Assembly (NCBI RefSeq): GCF_019097595.1
Contig: NC_080718.1
Coordinates: 15,050,657-15,114,656, forward strand
Source of the DNA: Hemibagrus wyckioides
Taxonomy: Eukaryota; Chordata; Actinopteri; Siluriformes; Bagridae
DNA: 64,000 nucleotides
Direction of reading: 5' to 3'
The first letter of the stretch is position 1. Each line of letters starts with the position of its first letter. The notes under the pieces are model-generated. The model had not been told where the DNA came from and did no database searches. It worked only from the letters and a program-made list of their open reading frames with translations. Below, in pieces: positions 34,301 through 43,300 of this stretch. The position numbers and the translations under genes were made by a program.

Positions 34301-37300
34301 AGCTGAGCACTCCTGTCAACCTCAGCTGCTGGCGTTTTGGGGGAGGTTTAAATCAGGCTGGATGTGATGTTTCACACTGAGGGCCCCTGCCTCTGGATGG
34401 AACTCCTGCTGTAGCCCCCTGATTCCAGAGTGTGCTGGGGTTAATTGACACACAGGGGGGGTAGATTTGAAGGTGTGTGTGTGTGGGGGGGTCTGCACCT
34501 TAACCAAAGTGCTTGTGGTTACTTTTCACTCTTCTATCTGTGTGACTCCTGAGTAGCTGATATCTCCAAGTATTCCTCTGGTTCTCTGACACCCCATTAG
34601 TGTGAGTGCACACTTGCATCCACATACCCAAACCCGCTTCTTATTGTGTTGAAATTGGGAAAAAAATAAAAGGAATGTGAAAATAAGGTTGGGGGAGAGG
34701 AGGAAGGCGAAACAGTCAAAGAGTTCCACTCCCCCCGTATTCTTCTTTTTTTTCCATCGTTACCCTTCTCTTCTCTCTCTTTTTTCCAGACTTACTTTGC
34801 TTTCCCTTCGAAAGCTCCATTGTTCCCCTTCGCCTAAGTCTCATCAGGCTCTTTTGTGGCCGACTATCACAGCGGCAGGCAAAACGGCACTGGAAACGTC
34901 TAAATGGTATCATGGCTTGCGATTAAGCGTGCGCGCTGCAGCAGTGCTGCCGCTGCTTATGAGTCAGGTCTGATAAGGCGGGGGCCCTGCTCTCTACTCA
35001 ATTTCAGATACCGTTAATGGAATCTGTCTTGTGCGATTGTAATGTGAGAGCGCCTAATTTGCCATGGAGCTTGAAGCTGTCAGCGGCAAGGGATTGCAGG
35101 GTCAGGAGGGACCTGGCAGCCGCTTGGCCCGCGGCGTGTATCTGTGCTGCTGAATAGAGCAGCTCTCTGCCTGTCACTTAGCTGATAGGCTGATGAGGAC
35201 TCTAAGCCACTCGCTACAATGAGGAGAGGGCCATACCGCCTGGCTACCCCCCCAACTTTAATTGTCAAGCTCGCTAAAATTTTCCAAACCAATGTGCTAG
35301 ACAGAGTTCCCCCCCCCTCTCCAGCTCTCTTCCAGGCATCATTCTCAACTTTTTCTTCTGCATTTCTATCCGGTCTGGTTCCTATCTTCTGGCTTCCTCT
35401 TCCCTTACACACATTCTGATTCTCCTTGCTATGTGTGCTCCTGGTCTCTCTCTCCCAGTGTGTTTTACTAATAAGCATTGGGTCTTAACACAAACTTGCC
35501 TCAGTTACCGTTAAAGAGATGAGAGAGTGGTGTGTTGTTATTTTTAGGCCTTGAACAGTACTGTACAATTTGCTTTAATTAAGACTGGGTTAGTCATCTA
35601 AATATGACAACTACAGTTCTTTACAAAAGTCTAGCTAACACGATTGACTGGTGACAACAATTGCCTTTTTTCTGCTTAACCCTTAGTTATTAGTTTGTGG
35701 CTATAAGTAAAGACAATTCAAAGTGGTTGATTTCTTTTTGTAGTAGTGATTCACTTTACCGTTTTGACTAGTGCCATGGGCTAGTTATTATAAATTTAAC
35801 CCTGAGAGAATGAACACACACTTCTTTGTCCTGTTCTTTTAAACATTCTGTTTTCATTGTCAATTTTTCTTTAAACAAGACATGTTGGTTGCTCATTAAT
35901 CAGGCCAGAGAGGGTTAATAAAAAAGTAACTTCAAAAGCCCTGCTTTAAGTCACTTTGGATAAGGGCATCTACCAAACAGTAAATGTAATAAAATAGAAA
36001 AAACAATAGAGCAGTGAAAATTCCCATTTTAACCTAACTCCCCCCCCCAATCTCTCTTAGCTTAATTTTGGGTTGTTTTTAGCTAAATAATTTATATTAA
36101 TGCATGTGATTGGATAAACTGATTAATAAAAGGATCAAGCTTGAAAACAGAACTATGGCTAGTTTGTAAATGCATAGCGACACTGTTATAGTATTTTTAA
36201 AAGTACTTCTGCAAACTTCTGTTTTGCCAATGTTATATTCAGCTATTACAAGTATTGAATGAGATCATGACATGTATGGTAAATTTTGCTAATAATGTAC
36301 CAGACAAAGAAGAAAAATTTCCATTACAGAACAGTGCAGAGCTATTCAATTTCAGCTAATATTGGGCCTTTTGGTGCGGGTCAAACCCCCAGCGTGACCA
36401 CCAGCTGCCGCACCAGGCTGTTCACTACCATATGGCTGCTGGTTACTGCATATACACTCAAGTTGAATAAGTATGTACCAGACACTTGTGTAATAATAAG
36501 GCATGTTTTTGTGGCATTATATTTTCTCTGTGGTCTTACTTTGGTATTTTCTAAAGGGATTGATGGTCTGTTTCTCTTTATTCTGACAACAGTGGCACCA
36601 AAGTAACCTCACTCCATTACTGTCATGTAGTGCAAAAGTCAGACTGTAATCCACACCAGTTTGGGGATTAAGGATGTGTAGCTTTGTTTATTAGCTGCAA
36701 TAAAACAGAAGCTTAGTGGTAATCCCAGAGAGAAAGTTGTCTGAGTGCAGTGACTGTGTGCTCCTTCTCTCAGAATGGCTGGGCCCGGGCCGGGAGCTGT
36801 GCTAGCAGGTGGAAGCTTCGCTCTATCCAAACTCGTGTGGCAGTGGTCACTAGTGGCTGAAGTCTTCTCACTAAATAATCTATTTGTGGGGATAATTTTC
36901 TCCCTCTCGGTTTGCTTCCATAATGCAGAGACTGTGGACCAGAAGAAAAAGGTAATTAATGATATTTCTGCAATGCAATGTTTAAGATTTGCTTATGTCA
37001 TTACTCATTTTGTCATTTTTTCAGTTTGCTCTGTGGGGGGCGCTGTGCTGTGGATTGAGTCTGTGTAACCAGCACACTCTGGTTGTGTATGTGCTCTTCA
37101 TCATTCCCTGGGCTCTGCTCCAGCTCTACACTTATGATGTGAGTAACATGTACATAGTATTTTAGCACCTATTTGTGTTTAAATTAAACATAATAGAAGA
37201 ATGTACTTTAACAGCACATTATACTATACTGGAATATTCATTTTTATAGAAATTAAAGAGAAATATTCATAAATGCCACATTCTTGGCTCTTGCACTCAG

Positions 37301-40300
37301 CCTTCAAAGTCAATTGGATTGTAAACCAATTAAGAGGGTATTGGATTAAAATATCTGATACTCTGTTTAGGAACTGGCAGGCTGTTCTGTAGATTATTGG
37401 ACATCCTGCATATCTGAGAAAGGAAATCATCAAGCTCTTTAAGTAGTCATGAACTAAAACATTTGCTATTGATATCTTTGCATTACTTACATTAATTAGT
37501 GAATTGCAATGTATTTGTAAAGTATTTGTTAAAATAGCTGAATATTTCTTCTTTCAGGGGTTGTGCTTTTCATTCATAGTGTCACTGGGTGTGTGTTTTC
37601 TCGCCGGATTCTTGCCCTATCTCTACCTGCCCGTTTCCTCATACGTAAACGTAGCTAGATGGACTTGGGGAGACCAGACGACTCTCAGCGGCCTGCTTAC
37701 GCACCTGCTCAGGGCTGAATATGGCACCTTCAGTTTGGTACATTCTCTCACTTAAATACAGTAAATACGGTATATGCATATGTTCAGTAAGCTGGCCTAA
37801 TCTTAGCTAACACTTGACTTTGGAGAATATTTATGCCCTTATGCAGTTTTTCTTCTGTGTGTCTTTCTTTCTTGCTTTGTTTAGGCTAAATCTGAGGGTA
37901 AAGTTAAACTGATGAAGATGCTACAGTGAGTATATCAGCTGTAGACTGAGCTTTAATATTGTCATTACAGCTACAGAGATGAAGACATTTCTGTTTAGTG
38001 CTGTTCATAAAGCTTCGGATTTCAGCAATTTTAAAGTTTTTGACACTTTCACTTAATAACTAAATAGCAGGTGTTATGTATTTTAAAGTAAACTATTCAA
38101 AAAATGCTAAAGAAGCTAATAGAAACTGCTTAGAAACATGTTAGTATCTTTACACGAAATATACCACGATACTAGCAGTGAAAGTTTTGGGTGTCACATC
38201 ATTTAATTTCAGCTGATTTACCAAAATCATTGAGCCTATTTTGTGAAATGCAGTTTAGTGAAGTACTGAGAATGTCTCTGAATTAAATGGAAATTTAGGG
38301 TTGTGATTTAGCTGACTTTATCCCCAAAACAAATGTATATGACTGTAAATACCCAGAGATTTTAAAGCTGTATAAAAGTCACATTTTCTAATTCAGGGAC
38401 GCTTTAAGAAATATCCAACATTTCATTACACAAGAGTAAGAGTTTGAGAAAACAGCAGCCAGAGAACAGCAAGCTTGGACAATCCAGCGAATAAATGTGC
38501 CATAGGGAGATGACATTTCTCTGTCTTTTCTATGTCAACTTCAGTGCTTTGTTCGCCAAGCTTCCCTGTCCTATCCTCAACTGTTTGGGGAAATATTAGT
38601 CTAAATGTAAATATTTGTTTCATATTTCCAAACTTACTGAAGACAAAAGCACCAAAAATCACTTCCGTCCTATGTTTTATTTTTTCCCTAGGAATATGAA
38701 ATAGAAGGTGCATAGGTTTCTCATTCAATATACTTGACAATGAACAAAATAAAACAGTTGCTGAAGATAAGTGAAGTGCATTTAATGCTGCATTTGTTTT
38801 CTTTCAGCGCTCAGTGTAATCACTGTGTGGATGACCTCTCTGTTCCTGTGCTCGTGTTAGCTGTATTGGCTCTGCTCCACGCTTTATGTAATAGGTGAGA
38901 CTCAACAGGAAAGACTGCGTGTGAACTGAAAATAGAAATTGCTGCTTTCAATAAGTTTCCCTCAGACGTTGTGTATTTACAAGTGAATGGCTTGTGAGAA
39001 TTGACAAGTTCTGCTTTTTTAAGGACGCATCACCAGTGCAGCTGACAGAGAATTTGATGTTGCAGGAAAATGTGCCCTTATGTTAGAGTCCTGTCTATTC
39101 TCACCCACAGGAGATGGCGTGTTTTTGTGTGCCTGATTGCTGTTATGGCGAGTGCCTATTCTGTGTTCTTTGCCTGGAGAGCCAACCTGGACATTGAGAA
39201 TCCCCTGCTGTTCGGAGTTGTGAGTGTCAAGTGTGTCTGTAACAAACAGATGATTAGTTTCAGTTATGCATGGACTGGAGGTACCTATGATATCAGCACT
39301 GCATGAAAGATTTACGCACTGCAGCTCCAAATAATTTCTTTTTAATTTTGTCTACTCAGCAAGATGTTGAATGAAATATGTGCACATCTGTAGGTGGAGC
39401 GGTTCTGGCTACAGGCTGATGCTGGTGTGTGTGTTCTGGCTGGTGTGGGCCTGAACTGGACTTTGTGTTTTTTGGAGAGATGGCTGGGGCTGAGATCTAT
39501 GTGGAACGTGGGAGCCTGGCTCATCACTGCAGGACTTCTCTCACACACAATTCACATAAACCAAAGGTGAACATGCATGTGTGCCTCAGAATGAATTCAC
39601 TGAACAAAGCCATATGCAGTTAATTCCTGAATTACTGGCACATTTTAAAAGAATGGAGAAATTCATTTATTTATTCATTCATCTTCAGTAACCACTTTAT
39701 CCGGGTCAGCGTTGTGGTGGAACCCCGTAGCGATTTAGTGTAGCCAATCCACTTACTGGCATATTTTTTTGTAGGCATAAGGAAACTTGAGAAGCCAAAG
39801 AATCCCACAGTGACACTGAGAGAACATGTAAAACTGCACATAGACAGTGACTTCAGTTCAGGTTTGAAGGGGGACCTGGGAGCTGTGAGGTGGCACTAAC
39901 TTTTTAACTTTTTAGTTACAGGAGTCCACATGATGAGCAAATAGATATATTTTCCAGCCTTGTTAGATATTAAAGGAAGAAGTTCACTCTTTCTATTCTG
40001 ACAAGATAAAGCCTCATCTAAAATCATCACAGAGGGTGTGGATAACTTTAAAAACAAGAAACAATACTATTAAAGAACATTTTCTTTAATTGAAATAAGC
40101 TATATGGGTGTGTTGAAGCTCAAAATTTCACTCATTGCACATGTTAAGTGAGGGAGTCAGTTATTCTGAAACTGAATGTAGGTGTTAAGACACTGCTTAA
40201 ATGTGGTAGTATTTTTATATAATAGAGGTAAAGTTTTAATCATGATGCCTCAAAGCTAACACAATGGTTTAAACAAACTGTTTCCAGGTATTTTTTTATA

Positions 40301-43300
40301 TTGTATTTGTTGTTATATCCATTCCTCTGTTCCTCTGTTCAACTCTGTTTCCCGGGGTTGTAGGTTTTCACTGTGCTTCGGACATGGTAGTCACTCACCT
40401 AATTATTCGTCACGTCCATGCTTCATCAAACATCAAAAGCTCCCGAGCTCATAACATTCCGTCTCTTTTTACTCTCTGCTTGATTTGCTGTCCTGGCCAC
40501 GCTAGTCATGCAGATTAAAGCGCCGGCGCTCTGTGGTTGATTAGGCGTACTGGCCACAGCAGTCGCATAGATTACAGCCGTATGGTTGGTGCCTCGCACC
40601 GTGCCACTTTGATCAGCCTGCTTGGAAGGATGTACTTGTTGGCGCTCATCACACCTGTCAGAGGCTGATTACAGAGGCAAGGCGCTCAGCTGCATCATCT
40701 GAGAAAGTTTAACATCATTCATTCACTCTCACGCTGGCTGTGAGTGGGAGAGGAGCTGACAGCAGACCAGCTGGAGGTGTGATAGTGTCATGGATCTCCT
40801 GTACTTTTCAATGCCTACAGAGTTATCTGGACTGTGTACCTCATTTTTGTAATCATGAGAAAATTCTCATACATTCAGCTGTATAAGTTAGTGGTTGTTT
40901 ATGAGCATCCTGGTTTGTTTAAATGGTGCTAGTGCAGTGTATCTTGAAGTTCTGAGTGCTTTCAAGTGCTATAATAGAGTGTATAAAATGTGTGTGCTTC
41001 CAGAGAGCTTGATCAGAGTGAGAACGATGTTGTGGAGAGATTCGCCCGTGAGCTCATTTTCTCATTCCCAGAGAGCTCTTTGGTGCTGACCAGGGGAGAT
41101 CTTCCTGGTAACACACTCCGCTACCTGCACTACTGTCAGGACCTGCGGCCAGACCTCAGCCTCGTCGACCAAGAGGTTTTGCAGCATTTTATTATTAAAT
41201 TTAATGCTCTTTATTGCTGATTTAAATATTAGGTTTTCACGCCGTTGCTTTTGATTCTCAGATGATGACTTATAGCTGGTATGTGCCTAAGCTGCAACAA
41301 CATCTTTCTGGGGTAAAGTTCCCTGGGCAAGTTTGGGATCCAGTAATCACTGAAAAGAAGAATAGCTTTAACATCGAACAGTTTATCCAGCACAATATAC
41401 AGTGAGTTTAACTTGCGCGCACACACACACTATACTATTTTCAGTGATGTTCTGCAAAATAATCTTCCAGCTCAAATACAAGTCAACATCTTGCAGGTCA
41501 TGATGCCACAGATTAATTTCATTAGGTCATACTAGATAGCTCAAAGAATAAATAGAGAGGAAGGTGAATGAAGAGTCTGGTTATTTACTCCCTCCCTCCA
41601 CTAGACGGCAGCATTTCCTTGCCAGAGGCTTGGAGCCTGGGGCTTTAAGCACTGTAGGCTCTACCCTAGGGACTTGAGTGCTTTGCAGCAGGAAAAGAAA
41701 AAAAGGGGAATGCATGACAATCGCCGGATAGGAATCTGTACCTAGTTGTAGTCTACAGAAACAGCTGACTGTGTAAACTGTTCAAGCCTTCCGATAGCTT
41801 TTTTTTTTTTTATAAGATCTTCTGTAAGCAAACAGGAAATCGTTCATTTATTTCTAGGATTGACCAAAAAATCAGAGAAAAATTAGGAAAAAAAAGTGAG
41901 AGAGTGCTGTGAGATATGAAGGCAAAGAAAATCCTGGTGCTGTACAACTAATTTGTCCTGGCCGTGGCATTGAAATTAAATTACTTATTTTTTTTCTATA
42001 TTTTGGGTAATAGAACCATATTGCAGGCATGTACAAAGAAAATATTAGAAAGATGGCAGGATTGGTCAAGAGAATCTACAGGAACAGACTTGGCTGACTT
42101 GTAAACGTATATGTTATTTTATTCAGTGTTCACTGAGAACACTGTTACATTTACATTTCTTTCATTCGGCAGAGCAACTTACACTTTATCTAATTTTATG
42201 CAACAATTGCTCAGGGTCCCAGCAGTGGCAGCTTGGTGGATCTAGGATTCGAACTGACAACCTTTCAAGTAGTAGTCCAACACCTTAACCTCTAAGCTAC
42301 CACATCCTACAATAACAGCTGTTTGTGCGCTCACCAAAACAACAAATTATCAAGACTCTGAATAACAAAATCTTGGAATCTTGACTTGGAGTCATGGGCC
42401 TCTCATAACTCACTTGTTGTGTATTTGTGTGTCTCTCTATGTGCTTGCATGCAGCCGGCCTGTGTTTGTTTGCATTGGCTTGTCGGAAGGAGACCCAAGT
42501 TGGGAGAAGACCTTCTCCCTTTGGCCGTGGGGGGTCTGTGAGCAGCTGATGCCTCTTACGAGCCGCCTGCACCCTGTGGAGTGGGCACAGCGCACACAGA
42601 ATCTGTACAACTGGACTGAGCCTCATAACAGGTACAATGCATGCTCCATGTTCACATGATGCATCTGCTTTATATTCTCATATCACCTGCTAATGGTTTT
42701 CTAGAAATGTTGTGTATTGGCTCATACAATTCAGATACAATATCTGATGCTATCATATACATATTTCATATTTTTATTTTTTAAGTTTCAAGATATTTTC
42801 TTAAAATGATTCCTGTTAAACTGAAATCTATAGAACACAATACAACAATTTTTTCCTGCCGCATCTCTCTCTTCATCCTCCACTGCTGCTGAAGTCCACT
42901 TAACCACTGCACTGGGGTCCTGCTGGGAAGGCAGCCATCGTCTCCAGCTTCAAAGTCGTTATTAGTCTGCTGACCCCACCCTAATGACTTTCTAAACTGC
43001 AGCGTGCCGATACGTGCGTATAAAGTGAAATTAGTTCTAGTCTTCGGCGCCGAGGCTCTGCGTGCCTGCCTGGTATTCAGCGAGCTAATCGGGGTTGAAT
43101 GGTGTGACATTACTCTCCTCTCGGCCGCTACAAGCGTGTCTGTCCCTGCCTGGCAGCCAGATATTAGCTGGGAAGTCACATGCTAAAATATTCCTTTGAA
43201 GGAGAGGCCGCATGGTTATGTGCGATGAAATGGAACGGAAGAAGTGCAGAAATATGTGGGTCATTTAGCACATGGGAGTGCTTTTAAAGATTGCAGGCAC

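Larger units (their letters stand above)
28099..36773 (+). other. tmem260 intron 3
   Basis: The longest intron, 8.7 kb. It contains an ATT tract, a dispersed repeat copy near 31.2-31.46 kb, a SINE tail fragment near 35.95 kb and a candidate regulatory block near 34.84-35.28 kb. The intervening stretches (28375-31200, 31460-34840, 35990-36770) show no recognised gene or element. Confidence 0.85.
37139..39393 (+). other. tmem260 introns 5-9
   Basis: Introns between exons 5 and 10 of 419, 147, 882, 216 and 174 bases. No element was recognised inside them. An open frame of 104 codons on the minus strand at 38426-38740 matches nothing known. Confidence 0.7.
39567..41003 (+). other. tmem260 intron 10
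   Basis: A 1.4-kb intron holding a dispersed repeat copy (39680-39895) and a complex block with repeated GATTA cores (40420-40790). Confidence 0.85.

Noticed and set aside
35080..35478. 132-codon minus-strand frame in tmem260 intron 3
   Set aside because: Low stop density in GC-richer DNA explains it. No domain, no splice context and no family resemblance.
42781..43179. 132-codon minus-strand frame in intron 13
   Set aside because: No recognisable domain. The region looks regulatory, and a coding role would need substitution evidence.
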